Source: Haemaphysalis longicornis
Lineage: Eukaryota > Arthropoda > Arachnida > Ixodida > Ixodidae
NCBI GenBank assembly: GCA_013339765.2
Contig: CM023453.1
Location: 31,528,468-31,592,467 of the forward strand
Length of the DNA stretch: 64,000 bases
Direction: 5' to 3'
Of this stretch, positions 11,642-23,335 are shown one piece after another (the first letter of the stretch is position 1; each line of letters begins with the position of its first letter). The notes beneath the pieces are model-generated. The model was not told where the DNA came from. It saw only the letters and a program-made list of their open reading frames with translations, and searched no databases. The position numbers were made by a program, and so were the translations under genes.

Positions 11642-13203
11642 TTACCATACGGCGGTTACAGGCGACAAGCTTGGCGCCTTCCTAAATCCGAAAAGACAGT
11701 GTGAAGCAAAAGGGAAGTCAAGGGAGAGAGAAGGAAAGAAAGCAAAATCCAGTCTGACCGCTTCGTCGACAGCGCTTGTGGCAACCGGAGCACGGTCGCT
11801 CCGTTCATCCACTTCGTTCCTCTCGCGAGAGTGACATGCTCGGCGGGTTCTCCTGTGCACGGGACGCTCGGCGACCACGCGGGATCAGGCGCCGGACGCG
11901 CATCTGTCGCCAGCCGATGTAACGTGGTCGCCATGCTAACAGAGCCGGCGGCACGCGCTTCCTCCAACTTTTACTTTTACTTCCAAGTCCCACCACCGCC
12001 TCCGCTTTTTGCGAACCGAAGGAAGCTCGCGAACGCGGAAAAGAACCCGATATTTCTTTTGTTCTTTTTTTGCGTTTTGTCCTTGCCTTGGCTCGCAGTC
12101 CTTGTGTGTCTTCTTTTTATCGCGAACGAAAAGTGAAACCTGACGGCGTGTTGAGTTGACAGCACAAACTTCGTGACCGCGATGAACACTCACTCGATGA
12201 GCGTTTTCCGCAGCGCATTGGAACGAGTGCGACTATCTGTCAAAGGAGAAAGAAAGGAAATAAACTTGTAACAACTATCTTAATTGAGGAGAGGGGCAGG
12301 GGTCAACTTTGTTCAGGTTGGATCTCCAAACAAAACAAACGCGATAACAATAGGCATGTTTTACCGTTTTTTTTTTTCGCGAAGTCTATTTTCGTTTGAA
12401 ATGAAAAGAAAAGACATACTCTACAAAAAAGTGCGAAGTAGAGAAATTATCAAATTTGGCTTTTTTTGGAGATGGAGCTTTTGCAAAAAACAGAGAAGAA
12501 AGGGCAAAACTATTGTTAGCACTTTTGGCTTGTTTTTTGGAGATCGAGCTTTACCTCCTGCCTTGTACCCAAGGAGGTATACCCCTCCACCCCATTTTTA
12601 CCACGCTCCAAAGTGAAGAAAAAAAAGGGGGGGGAAGGGGGGGCCCGGGGGCACTTTGACAAAAGTTTTTTGTGCGTCTCTATCTTAGACTAGCGGAGAG
12701 TATCAGCTATTAGAACATTTTATTGACGTTATACGTCCTTAGGCACGATATACATCCTCAGCACGTGACACGTCGCCCCATGTCCCCCGTTGGTATAATT
12801 GGATAGTTGGTGAAAGAGCGATGGGTTGGGGGTGAGAGAGACGCGTATAGAAACCTGCAGAACATTCTGGAAGGTCGAACGTTGCAGTGGACACCACGGT
12901 TGCCAGGACGCACAGCGCGCTGCAAGATGAGCGCGTAATTTGAAATCACTCCGAATAAATGGGCGTGGCGCTTCTGTAGACGCCGTCGCTGCTAGGTGAT
13001 GTCTGCGTGTAACGGGTTGCCATATAAGCAATGCATACTTAGTGATAAGCGCGTAATTTGCTAGGATGGGATTCGATTGCATTAGAGCAGTGGGTGCTGT
13101 GACGTCACAAAAAATGAATTTGAAAACGGTTCAAGGACGTGTATATCTATTGTAATTTGTCTGTACCACCTACGTTTCACGATTGATTCATTTGATTGTG
13201 GTG
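11642..13203. other. No gene recognised
   Basis: GC-moderate sequence with frames of 60-117 codons on both strands, none matching a family. Contains G-rich and T-rich homopolymer tracts (12625-12645, 12369-12378). Confidence 0.35.
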
Positions 13204-13548
13204 TTTAAAGGGACCGTGCAACACTTTTTCACCATTTTTTTTTTTGTAATCCTAAATGCTTGCAGTACGTAGTCACCCAACACACCCAGTACTTAGGTTA
13301 TGGGGACGCAAAGAACCTCAGCCAAAAATCACTGCTCTATGCCCATCGAATAACTTGAAAACTCGCTCAAAATATTTTTCTCTCTTTCCCGGTCGTGGCG
13401 TTCTTCCAAGGCCCGAATTACTTCACTGAAGTCATGTAGCGGCTATTGGCCGGATTTCCTTCAGTTGCAGCAATGAGCGATTTTCGATAGCACCTTTAAA
13501 AAAAAGCCACAAAAACAAAGCCTTAATGGAAGGCGTATCTGGTGCGAC
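13204..13548 (+). mobile_element. TTAA-type MITE, copy 1 (right end missing)
   Basis: Starts TTTAAAGGGACCGTGCAACA and follows the copy at 26608-27051 closely: GTAGTCACCCAACACACCCA, CCTCAGCCAAAAAT, GCCACAAAAACAAAG and AAGGCGTATCTGGTGCGAC. Similarity stops at about 13548, so the right terminus is lost. Confidence 0.85.
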
Positions 13549-14117
13549 TGCCTACGTTTCGCGTATAGCAAATCTTTGATATTTTTTTACCCTCTCCATT
13601 CAACCATGCATACAATAATAATCACTCAGTGATTTCCCATCGTAAAACTCAAACACCTCACAATGATTCCACATAGTTCCTATCCTGCGTTGGCCAAATT
13701 CATTTTATGGGCCCGAATTTTTTTTCTCGCCGCTTTGACACACCTTTCTTGTATCCTCCTTGTTAATCGGGTGGTACGCCGTTTGCTTCTCCTTCGCGTT
13801 ACGTGACCGGGCTAACATTAATTCTTTAAACTGGAGCCTGGAAGTCATCGTCCAAACTTTTCTCTCCAAATTACTTCGGTCAGTTCGTATGCCCGGCTGA
13901 CGTCTCTTTTCGTGGGTCTTAAAACTTACCCCCGTTTTCATTTAGGCTGCTTCATAATGACCCAACTTGCCCAGGCTCATCAGTAGTATTGGGAGTATGC
14001 ATGGGTATATAGAGAGCGCACTGTTTCCGGTTAAAACCGAAAAGCCGAAAACAATGAGTGATGAAACTTGCGCACTAATTGGAATTATCCGAAGAACACC
14101 AATCTTTTCAAAATCGC
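13549..14117. other. No gene recognised
   Basis: Intergenic-like sequence with no domain. The minus-strand frame at 13705-13941 has no known match. Confidence 0.35.
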
Positions 14118-14169
<52 letters not shown>

Positions 14170-14193
14170 TAGAGAGAGGAGATGAGAGAGAGA

Positions 14194-14242
<49 letters not shown>
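14118..14242 (+). repeat. (GA)n microsatellite
   Basis: About 125 bp of GA dinucleotides with GGA and GATA interruptions. It generates spurious Arg/Glu or Ser/Leu frames. Confidence 0.97.
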
Positions 14243-14244
<2 letters not shown>

Positions 14245-14666
14245 CATGCAGTGGTCGGACTTGGCACCACCCTGACAAGTTTCCTAGAATGCGCGGGGCA
14301 CTTCGAAACCCAGTGTTTCGTGCTCTTAGGAATTCTGTCAGCCGAGCAGGCCATCGCGGAAAAGCGCACGACAACACACTCTCACTCAGGCGGGCTGGCC
14401 AGTGACGGTAAGAGTGTCGTTAGAATCTCACGGCCGATCCACCAATTCCCGTGGTGAAAACTTAACACCCACAAACCTGACGTACCCTACTAAGAAAGTG
14501 ACGATCACAGCTGCTGCGGCCGAGTCAGCTATTCCTTTTTGGCTGCGACGTTCATATAACCAACCAAAATTCTCACATAACAATTCAGCGGATCATCCGG
14601 TGACGATTGCAAACGCCGTCGGATGCTCACGCCCGTTCTCCAATTCCCCCTGGCTGCAACGTCGAC
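14243..14666. other. No gene recognised
   Basis: GC-moderate, with two related segments: CGGCCGATCCACCAATTCCC at 14431 and GTTCTCCAATTCCCCCTGGC near 14634. No coding signal. Confidence 0.3.
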
Positions 14667-14670
14667 GTAT

Positions 14671-14713
<43 letters not shown>

Positions 14714-14714
14714 C
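14667..14714 (+). repeat. (TATT)n microsatellite
   Basis: About 12 tetranucleotide units, uninterrupted. Confidence 0.95.
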
Positions 14715-15024
14715 AGATAATGCACTCCCATCTCGGATTTTAGCAGAAAGGGCGTTTCATATCAAAAGGAACCATACAAAACAATAATTTGCACTTTTAA
14801 GTTATCATAACATTTTCACTGGAAAGAGTCGCTTGCGGTGTTCGATTGAACATTACTGCTTTTGCGTTCCAAATCACAACAAGTGCTCAGTTGCCCTCAC
14901 ACTTCCAGTTCAGTCCGAAAGCGCTGTTCGTCTACTGCTGCCTGTTTCGTGGGTAATTGCGAGGCCCGTCTTTCGAAGGCTCCCGCATAGTTCATAACCA
15001 GTTCGCGCAAACGTTGATGCGCAG

Positions 15025-15200
15025 CAGAGAAAGGAGGACGACGAGGAATAAATGTCCCAATATGGAGCAGTTAGCCTCGGGGAAGAGTCCCTATTCCAGG
15101 ACCCCTTGAGACCCTCCGGCTTCTCGGGTTCTGTTCACCAGCCAAATCAGGTCGTCAGGGTCCGAACTGGACAGTGCTCTCTCCCAGTACTCAGGGAAGG
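15025..15200 (-). pseudogene. LINE ORF2 C-terminal end
   Basis: On the minus strand, about 15180-15090 reads ALSSSDPDDLIWLVNRTREA and then GGSQGVLE followed by a stop. This matches the terminal segment of tick I-type LINE proteins, downstream of the RNase H domain and zinc knuckle. The 3' UTR would continue to about 15025. No tail or target duplication is obvious. Confidence 0.7.
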
Positions 15201-16301
15201 GGAAGGGCCGTGGTTATGTAGAGAGTTCAGTGTTTTTGCTTAAAAGTTACAACTAAAAAAAAATCTGAAAGCACCAAGGAAAGGAGGCTACGTGGGTTTA
15301 TGGTGGCCCTCCGTAATAAGCCTCACGTCACTGTTCGAGTTCTAACGTCGGCACCCGCTACCCGCAGGCCGAGGCACAATAAGGGATATTGCGCGGCATC
15401 GACGTTGCGAGGTTCGGCGTTAAAGTTACCTCATAGCTTCCTGTACAACGCCTTTACGCCTGCCCAGTTCCATAAATTCCGCTGCCATAAATTCCGCCGA
15501 CTGTTTATCCTAAGCTTATATAGGAGCTCTGAAATACTATGGTCCGGACCATACAAATACTGAGTATAGCCTTGAGCTAAAACTTGAAGTGGTCATTCTT
15601 TGCGCAGCAGCCCGGCATTTCCTATTACCGCGTTGTCAATATATCTAATACATGCGCGATGGCACCATTTCGTGGAGCAGCGGCGATGAAGAAATAAAGG
15701 GGGGTAGGCGGGGAAGAGTGGGCGCGTGCACCCTTTCGGGGACCGTAAAAAATATTAGCGGCAGAACGAGACTGAATAAATTATGTAAAAAGGGGAAGCT
15801 CAACTGTTTTGACTTCTTTAAACAAAATTTCATTCGTATGACTCAATTATCAGTAAACTACCGAATCAAGCATCGGTATTTCTCACTTATCAACTCCTAT
15901 AGACCGCGAGAAAAGTTAACTGGCTCTTATAGCAGTGACAGCCGTGAGCACATGTATACATTTTGTTGTGAAACTCCCGTAGTGAACCCGAAAGGGCGAG
16001 CGTGCCGGCGGGAACAGTAAACTGAACGCTGCTTAGTAGTTCTACGACGCCAAGCATAAAGCTTCGGTCTTTAATACTGGCTCATGAATTCCAAGCTCAC
16101 CGTTTAGCGGTCTTTCGTAGCGGCCTTTGCGTAGCAGACGACGCCGAGGTGCGTTTCAGTTCACCTCCGCTTGAAACAGCAGTTCGCATCGGCATGGCCA
16201 TCGAAAAACCTGGGAACTTGGCGCTCCCACAGTGAACGGGCTGCTCCATTAGGTTTCGGGGCGATATTGCAGGCACACCTAAAGTCAATCCTACACACTG
16301 G
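15201..16301. other. No gene recognised
   Basis: Frames up to 122 codons (15652-16020, plus strand) have no recognised domain. TAAATTCCGC(TGC/CGA) is repeated at 15473 and 15488. Confidence 0.3.
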
Positions 16302-16412
16302 ACGTTAGCCCTAACGTCAAGCCTTGAGGTCTCACGTCGTCAACCGGAACCCACCCAGCCGCGGGTGCCGGTTGACGTAAAAGACAATTAAAAGCGTGAC
16401 ATTAGGGCTAAG
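16302..16412. repeat. Nested inverted repeats, about 110 bp
   Basis: The outer pair is TTAGCCCTAACGTCA at 16304-16318 facing GTGACATTAGGGCTAA at 16396-16411. The inner hairpin is GTCAACCGGAACCC at 16339-16352 facing GGGTGCCGGTTGAC at 16363-16376. It looks like a small fold-back element and has no coding content. Confidence 0.75.
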
Positions 16413-16787
16413 CCCCTTAACTGTGGCGCCAAAGCTCCTAAACACCGACTTATGCTACCGCCGTCAGTCTAGTTAAGTGTTGCATACCCGCAGCGTAGCT
16501 CGTATATACCCGCAATGATAAATTTCGTACTCTGAATTCTGTGAGTGCACTCTGAAGCATAGAAAATTGTTTCACATCCACCTAGCAGGACATATCCGCA
16601 GTAGAGTGTTGCACAGCGCTTTAGAAGCAAGATTGCATGCCGCTTTCGCACGGTATTTAGTTGTCGGCGCACCTAAACCGGCTCTATAATTCTTGCAAAT
16701 AAAGTAAGCCTCTTGTTCTCTGGCACGCAAGCCAAGAAGCACGGCAAACACTGGCAGGTTTGTGCATTGGGAATACCGGGCCGCGTA

Positions 16788-16985
16788 TAGGCGTTTCTTA
16801 GTCAGCACAGCCAAGCGACGCATGGCGCCATCTAGGGGCATGTTTGAAGCTATGTCCACGTGCATGTGACCCTGAATTTAATCACGCAGAACCGCTTGGT
16901 CCCGTAGTGTAGTAGTTCCGCTCCTGCGAAGCGAACATCCTAACCCCGCTTCAAATCCCATTACCGCTTTTTTAAATGCAGAGCA
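16788..16985 (+). repeat. Dispersed repeat family R1, copy 2, left part
   Basis: Matches 3466-3645: TAGGCGTTTC, CATCTAGGGGCATGTTTG, AGCTATGTCCAC, CTGAATTTAATC and TTACCGCT. Positions 16897-16968 look tRNA-like (GGTCCCGTAGTGTAG near the A-box position, GCTTCAAATCC near the B-box), so the family may include a tRNA-derived module. Confidence 0.75.
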
Positions 16986-17139
16986 TTTCTTTAACTCACA
17001 TGTAGCGTCCGCCGTGCGTCCGCAACAGCTCAGCGCGCAGGCGCGCCCTCTCCCCCCACTCCTCCTCTCCCGCATCACGCTACCCTCCTGGCTCTCAACA
17101 ACAGGTCCGCACCCCTCCCCCTACACTATATAAAAAATA

Positions 17140-17225
17140 ATACTTACCGGCGCCTGGTTTCGATCCCACGACCATGCGGGCGGAACGCAAGGTACATGGT
17201 GCTCTACCCACTGCGCCACAAAGCC
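17140..17225 (-). repeat. tRNA-like sequence
   Basis: On the minus strand TGGCGCAGTGGGTAGAGC is a good A-box, followed by GGGATCGAAACC at the B-box position. The two ends do not form an acceptor stem, so I read it as a SINE head or tRNA pseudogene, not a working tRNA. Its left half is inside the 140-bp tandem duplication. Confidence 0.6.
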
Positions 17226-17454
17226 GACACAGAATAGAAGGCTAGGAACGCGCATTATATCCTTGACTCATTCAAACTACGTCAAGAAGCTGCTGATTCA
17301 ACGCATTCACTACCTGTGGGCGGAACGCTAGGTACATGGGGCTCTTCCCACTGCGCCACAAAACCGACACAGAATGAAAGGCTACGAACGCGCCTTATAT
17401 CCTTGACTCATTAAAACTACGTCAAGAAGCTGCTGATACAACGCATACACTACC
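17175..17454 (+). repeat. 140-bp unit duplicated in tandem
   Basis: Units 17175-17314 and 17315-17454 are both exactly 140 bp and nearly identical, each running GGGCGGAACGC, GGTACATGG, CCCACTGCGCCACAAA, TATATCCTTGACTCATT, GTCAAGAAGCTGCTGAT and CACTACC. Each contains the tRNA-like A-box region on the minus strand. Only the first is joined to the B-box. Confidence 0.93.
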
Positions 17455-17569
17455 ACCAACTCCCCAAACACTAAACGTTAACGCAATACACCCACCCCCT
17501 TTGCGACGCATTTACTCGAGTCCCACTCGCGGGGAGGTGGGCCCTTTTTTATTTTCAAGGATTTCATTG

Positions 17570-17776
17570 ACTGATTGATTGATTGTAGTGTTTAACGCGC
17601 CGACGCAACGCAGGCGATGAGGCGCGCCGTAGTGGAAGGCTCCGGATTAATTTTGACCAACTGGGGATGTTTAACGTGCGCCGAAATCTCGAACACACGG
17701 GCGTTTTTGCTTTTCGCCTCCATCACAAAAGCGGCCGCCGCGGTCGGGAATCGAACCCGCGACCTCGTGCTTTTTT
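17570..17776 (-). mobile_element. Ruka-type SINE, nearly full body, partial head
   Basis: Minus-strand copy: a (TGATT)n remnant of the tail at 17570-17586, the body, then the tRNA-like head as far as the B-box (GGGAATCGAACCCGCGACC on the plus strand). Similar flanks (TTTCAAGGATTTCATTG and TCTCAAGGGTTTGTCAT) may be a diverged target duplication. It sits inside the split R1 repeat. Confidence 0.93.
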
Positions 17777-17799
17777 TTCTCAAGGGTTTGTCATATTTG

Positions 17800-18108
17800 A
17801 ATATTACCATTTGTTATCATGCATATAATCTATTTATGACATCTTTATGCATTATAAATGAGATTTCGGGTATTATTGTTGGCTTTTAGTCAGTTTCAGC
17901 TACTGCTTCTCACGCGTTTTTGCGGGTTTTCCCCTTTTAGGTCGGTTTCGACTATTATCTGTTGAATATTTTTTACGCCGTGGTTTTCAACCATTGCGGG
18001 TTCGTTTTGGCTGTTATTTAGTTCAGTTCGGGTGGTTTTGTATGCTTTAGGTACGTTTATGCTGTGATGTAACCCCCATAAGCAAGCTCAGGTGACGGCT
18101 GGCTCCAG
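17800..18108 (+). repeat. Dispersed repeat family R1, copy 2, right part
   Basis: Matches 3715-4168: CATGCATATAATCTATTTAT, TTTTAGGTCGGTTT, TGTTGAATATTTTT, GTTCGGGT, TGCTGTGATGTAACC and GCAAGCTCAGGTGACGGCTG. It is separated from the left part by about 800 bp holding the tandem repeat and Ruka. Confidence 0.78.
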
Positions 18109-19321
18109 GAAACGCATACACCGCCGGCCTAACAGAAACGGGGGCCTCCCTGCCATGCTCGTATTCTGTACCACAGTTCTCTCTATGTGTCACCCACGCG
18201 TACTGAAAAAGCGAGTCCAATCTGCAGGCCGCGAGCGAGTCAACGGCCGAGGAGGCGTAGCGCAACAAATGCAATCAACTGAGCTCGTTCGGTGCATGAC
18301 GATGAATTGGAGCGGTGGCGGCGCGCATCTCAGCCGGCAGACGCGGCTACCCTTCTTGAAGGACGGTTCTCGTACTAGGCCTCACGAGGAAGTTCCAGCA
18401 GCCAAATCTGCCGAGCACGCCAGAGCTTCTACGGGCACTCGCACGAAGAGATCTGGGGCCCTGTGAACGTAGGGATATTTCTGCATTCGAAAGTATACCG
18501 GTGTCAGTTGGATGTGGGAGGGACTAATAACTTCACGAACGTAACGAGCTCGCCCGTAACTTTGCGGTTGGCTCCGCAAGGCTCTTTATCAACCCCTCAT
18601 ATTCATTCTATTCGCCGACATTTTTTTCTCTCTTTTACAAAAGCGACACAGGAGGAGGAGGAGGGCGTAAATGGCCAACTGGTTCCCAGCGGCACTCATG
18701 TCGCAATCCGCCCATCGCTTTCTGGGCTCTCGTTCTTTCTGTTCTTTTTTTTTTTTACGTGCGCCAGTACTTGCAGAAGCAAGAACGTTCCCTCACTACG
18801 CTTTTTTTCACTGGCTTGTCCCTACATTTTTTTTCTTTGCGAACTCTAATATTGTGCTCACTAAGTCTTATCTCTTCCGAACGCGTAATACCTGTTCGCG
18901 CTCATTTTTTATTACAAAAATTTGAGTAGTGTCTTGCTGCCTTCGTTCGCCTCACGGTAAAGAACTCGGTCTTAGTTATTGAGCCGGCTCGCTCCCCACC
19001 AGCTTCGTTCGTCAGGAATTCCTGAAGACCAGTTGGCAGTGGAGATAATAATTTGAAACAGTAGATCCCAGCGTCCGTCCGTGATATGCGCTTCAATTTC
19101 AGGAACCACCGCATCTGCTTCTCTTTGCGCTCACAGGTGTGCGGGCGTTACGCAAGACGAGGCAGCGTTCTGCGGATGTGTGCCTGCTTCCACTAAAAGT
19201 ATATAGTTTCGACCGAATTCTTTTTGTTACCGATATCTGTGCCAGGAGACTTGCGCGACTACATAACTAGCGTCAAGCAATCCCCTTCGCTCAGCGTGTA
19301 AAGGACGTTGTTGCAACCAGG
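18109..19321. other. No gene recognised
   Basis: Frames of up to 128 codons around 18092-18849 show no domain. A (GAGGAG) tract lies at 18650-18664. Confidence 0.35.
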
Positions 19322-19560
19322 GTACCAGGGTGTCGGAATGGGACAAAAACCGGAACCGAAAAACGAAAAAAAATAAGACGATATTTTTGGCCGAAACGAA
19401 AATGCAGCCGAAACTTTATTTATTATTTCGTTCAGGAGCTAAACTTAGAAGTTCGTTTCGGTTTTCGAGTTGAGTGGAAAGTTCAAGCATTTCCGCATTC
19501 ATTCCAACTTTTATGCACTAAGGTTTGAGATTGCCTTGGGTTGACTGGCATATAAAATCG
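19322..19560 (+). mobile_element. Possible hAT-like terminal fragment
   Basis: Begins CCAGGGTGTCGGAATGGGAC, reminiscent of a hAT terminus, then many AACCGAAA/TTTCGGTT words facing both ways. No matching right end or duplication was found. Confidence 0.25.
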
Positions 19561-19927
19561 CCTTTCGTTTCGCTGGCGCCATATTTATTTCGGCAGGCTT
19601 GCTACCTGCTTCCCTGCTCTCTCCACCTGCAACTAGATACCGCCTGTTCCAGATACCTCTAGAACACTATACGTCTGTCTCGATGGTCGGTGCTTAGCTC
19701 CCCGAGTGATCGCCACCCGCTGCTGTCTGCGAAGCAAACGTCCCGGACGCATTTATTTATTAAGTAATTCATTTAAATATTTGTTTCGTTATCCATTTAC
19801 TCATTTATTTGTTATTTATTGACACATCTACATTCTCCTAAGGCTGCTTCGTTGTGCATTGAGGTTCTTGTGATCACCGCAGCTGCATTTAACAGCACAG
19901 GAGGAATAACGCACGTTGCAGTCCTTA

Positions 19928-20055
19928 ATGGGTACATTTTAGTAGCGCAAAAGACGGACCACACAAGTAAGAAAAACACAGGATGAACGCTAGCGTTCAT
20001 CCTGTGTTTTTCTTACTCGTGTGGTCCGTCTTTTGCGCTACTAAAATGTACCCAT
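19928..20055. repeat. 128-bp near-perfect palindrome
   Basis: Two 64-bp arms meet at the centre of CGCTAGCG (19991/19992) with no spacer and one mismatch (AAGTAAG against CTTACTC). The arms run ATGGGTACATTTTAGTAGCG inward to GGATGAACGC and back out to GCGCTACTAAAATGTACCC. The sequence after it (GTTTAACCAACTAGCCCAAC) resembles the 3' text of tick retroelement transcripts, so it may be a snap-back reverse transcription product. Confidence 0.97.
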
Positions 20056-20214
20056 GTCGTTTAACCAACTAGCCCAACTTTCCGTCCTCAATTCGTTGTA
20101 GTCCTATTTACTTATTAAGGCGAACGCCTGAACTGCCCATTTGTGCGAAAAGCCGTCGTTGCACGGTCAAAAAAAAAAAATGCCGCCATTGTGAGGATTA
20201 TACAGAAAACCCAT

Positions 20215-20285
20215 TTAGGTTCGCATGGACTTTGAACCCAGGTCTCCGCAACAGGAGCTCAGTGCGCTACCACTGCGCACTTATC
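20215..20285 (-). repeat. tRNA-like sequence
   Basis: Minus strand: TGCGCAGTGGTAGCGCACTG (A-box region), then GGGTTCAAAGTCC (B-box region). The ends do not pair as an acceptor stem. SINE head or tRNA pseudogene. Confidence 0.55.
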
Positions 20286-21218
20286 TCCACACACTACCAG
20301 CGGTGTTCTTTCTGTTCATTTCTTCGTGCACATACCCAATCGCGATTTTGTTCAGTAATCGGGAACTTTGGAGGGCTAATGTGTCCGCATTACAAAATTC
20401 GCGGAAATGTGAGTTGGTGACGTAAAAGTTGTAGAATAGCGCGTACCGCGTGACACCCGAACGTAATGACTCGTGAGTGGAACGGGTGCGCACCAACCGC
20501 GCAGAACTCCGATTCTGTGAAAGCTGTGGCTGTTCCGGACTGCCTGCTGAGATAATTCGCGCCATAAGTTGAAGAAACGAAAGCCGAGAAAGAGACGCAA
20601 ATGCAGTGTAGCCGAAAGTTGTTAATAAGTATCGCGAGGCTTTCGCCTTCCAAGCACGCAAACTAACTTAAGTGCCGGGAGGAATTTTTTCACAGCGACA
20701 GCTATGAATATTCACCACTTGGAGGGTACTGTGTTCAAGGCGTGTGCCTATCCCCGTGTGTGCGCGTCGCCAAGTGCCCATTGCACGTTGACCCCGCCAT
20801 TGCAGCGCACGTATGTCGCCAAAATCCGTTTGAGCACTTCAGCCGCGAACTCCAGTAACCGTATGCGGCCTGCCCGTGGAGGTGTATGCCCGCGAGCAGG
20901 TTCGCGACGGTTAACCACTTCCGTGTAACGCTCTCGCCGCGATTAGGCCGGTTAGGGAGACGGACCCGTCGAAGCAGCAGGGGTGGTCATTCCGTACGTG
21001 ACATGGCGCGTTAGCCAACTGGCGCATTTGTTAACTTATCCCGTCTCGGTGGACACGGAACGTCATTTAGGCCAGGGAAGGGCACTTCACAAAGGGGAGC
21101 ACTCACGCTGTCATGCAAACTGCCGATTAACTGTAGCGACGGATTAAAGGGCTGCATCTGTTTGCATACTAGAGATCGAACTGACGGCCTCATGGGTTCA
21201 TTCTCTAGAAGCCACGAG
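20286..21218. other. No gene recognised
   Basis: Frames to 126 codons near 20281-20661 have no recognised domain. Nothing repetitive noted. Confidence 0.35.
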
Positions 21219-21231
21219 CCATTAATTTAAT

Positions 21232-21468
21232 TGATTGATTGTAGGGTTTAACGCGCCGACGCAACGCAGGTGATGAGGCGCGCCGTAGTGGAGGGCTCTG
21301 GATTAATTTTGACCACCTGGGGGTCTTTAACGTGCGCCGAAATCTCGTACACACGGGCGTTTTTGCTTTTCGCCTCCATCGGAAAAGCGGCCCCCGCGGC
21401 CGGGAATCGAACCCGCGACTTTGTGCTCAGCAGCGCAACGCCTTAGCCACTGAGCCACCGCGGCGGGT
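21232..21468 (-). mobile_element. Full-length Ruka-type SINE with 13-bp TSD
   Basis: The best copy on the minus strand. Plus-strand order is tail TTGATTGATTG, TTTAACGCGCCGACGCAACG, body, CGGGAATCGAACCCGCGA (B-box complement), GCCACTGAGCCACCGCGGCG (A-box complement). Exact flanks CCATTAATTTAAT lie at 21219-21231 and 21469-21481. The intact polymerase III boxes and clean duplication suggest recent insertion. The short tail contrasts with the long (CAAT)n at 6.1 and 28.6 kb. Confidence 0.97.
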
Positions 21469-21481
21469 CCATTAATTTAAT

Positions 21482-23011
21482 CGAAGCGAAGTACGAAAAC
21501 GTATACACACACGCGCGCGCGCACGTGCACTGCAGTTTTATTTACATTTTTTTCTTTATTCTATCTCATCAGTGGAGGTTTTTCGTTCATAATGCTGTCT
21601 GCCATTTCCTGGATTCATTTCCTTCTCGTTGTCATAACGTATTCATTGACCTTCCTATGGAAACATTGCGATGTTCTTTCTACGTCGCTGACAAACATGC
21701 GCTAAGCTCCGCTGCCCGATTAGGAACAGCTGCACCCTGCCCGCGAGTCCTTGTATACTTGGGAACAAGTTAATAACTGCAACAGCTTATGTAGCGTATC
21801 CCTCCGGCGAAGCAACATACCCGGATGTCAACGCGCGCGTTTTGAAAGAAGATTGCACTTAATGCGTGACATCTGCTTTTTTCTCACTCTGTTCGTCGTC
21901 ACTGCAGTATAGTTTATAAGCAGATTAAGTCCAAGAAATCACGAAAATGACTCGTGTCACGTTCAAAATGCTCGCAGTAACGCACTCTTTGCGCCGCACG
22001 GAAGAGCAGCCGGCTGCGATGATGAGGCGCACGGGAAAATTCCGTTGTCGTCCTTAATTTGCACCCGAAGTCCCAGAACCAACAGTCTGCGAAGCCTAAC
22101 ACTCCGAACAGCGGGCGTTATGTTGGCACGTCCAGCGGGGACCGGCGCCGCGCAGTTGGGGCGTCGGCTGTTACTACCGGTCCGTGCCGAGTGAGACGGT
22201 ATAGCCGAGTGAACCAGATACGTAAGCGGGGGCAGGTGTCCCTGACCTCGAATGGCTCCGCTGCCCAACGCGGGGACTCGCTTCCCTGAGCGGTTGTAGA
22301 CTTAGAGGCGACACTGACGACTAGGAAGGAAGAGGGAAGGATGAAAAAGAAAAAAAAGAAGATGGTGCCGGGAGGGAGAGAGTGAGGGAGACACTTTCTG
22401 TTTTGTGATGCAACCGAGGAAACCAGGAAGTGGGATTGAAATCTAAGAGCTGCCCTTCGTTATTCTACCTTTGTAGGCTTTGTAGAGTCAGTACACGAGC
22501 TGAAATGAAAACGCAAGGGGAAGAAAAAAAGCAAAAAGAGATTAGAAACCAGACAAGAGAATGGAAAAAAAGGCCAGTTTGAGCCAATTCGAATCCGCCT
22601 ATCTTTGTAATCTACACGTACCTTTCTGGTAATTAATTCGCCACCCACGCGCTCCGCTGCAGCTCAAGAATACCGCATCAGCCCTATATAAGTCCGTCGT
22701 ATAATAGAAAATTACGTCACGCCCGTAGACTCATTCGGTGTGAGATATCAGCTGAACTGGAGTGGAAGAGGTGCATGGAATGAGGTGCGCTCTGTGACCT
22801 GTGAGTCTGTGAATCAATTTAGAGAGAGAGAAATAATGATATATTGGAGAGTTTAGCTGGAATCTAAAAAGGAGCTGGCTACTCCAAACATTGGAGTATT
22901 TAAAAGGTACAATGGTTGTCCTAATGAACCACAAGGTTAGAATAAGTACATTGAAAGAGCAACGGCTGAAAGATCGCATGCGCACTCAGTAAACAACTAG
23001 CTATGTATAGT
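21482..23011. other. No gene recognised
   Basis: Frames of 60-101 codons on both strands, no family. A-rich and GA-rich tracts lie near 22321-22390 and 22510-22570. Confidence 0.35.
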
Positions 23012-23142
<131 letters not shown>

Positions 23143-23254
23143 ATATGACAGCAATAAGAGTTGGCAGTCAAAAAAACCTCGGAAAGCAAATGGGAGGATG
23201 TGGTAGGTCAATGAAACAGATAAAGAATTTGGAAAGAAAGAAAGAAAGTGGAGA

Positions 23255-23335
23255 AAAAATGCCCGCCAGGTGGGATCCGAACCCACGACCTCCAGTTCTT
23301 CCTATCTCAGTTGCCATCACGTCACAGATGCATCT
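23255..23335 (-). repeat. tRNA-like head joined to a LINE RNase H fragment
   Basis: Minus strand: GGCAACTGAGATAGG (A-box region), then GGAGGTCGTGGGTTCGGATC (B-box region), then CCACCTGGCGGGCA and a pyrimidine-rich tail. It starts where the RNase H frame loses sense, so it is either an insertion into the LINE or a template switch junction. Confidence 0.55.

Noticed and set aside
14085..14377. Ser/Leu-rich and Arg/Glu-rich frames
   Set aside because: Products of the (GA)n microsatellite; the same applies at 46.9 kb.
17140..17225. Functional tRNA gene
   Set aside because: A- and B-box-like sequences exist but the ends do not pair as an acceptor stem. The same holds at 20215, 23255, 23866 and 38325.
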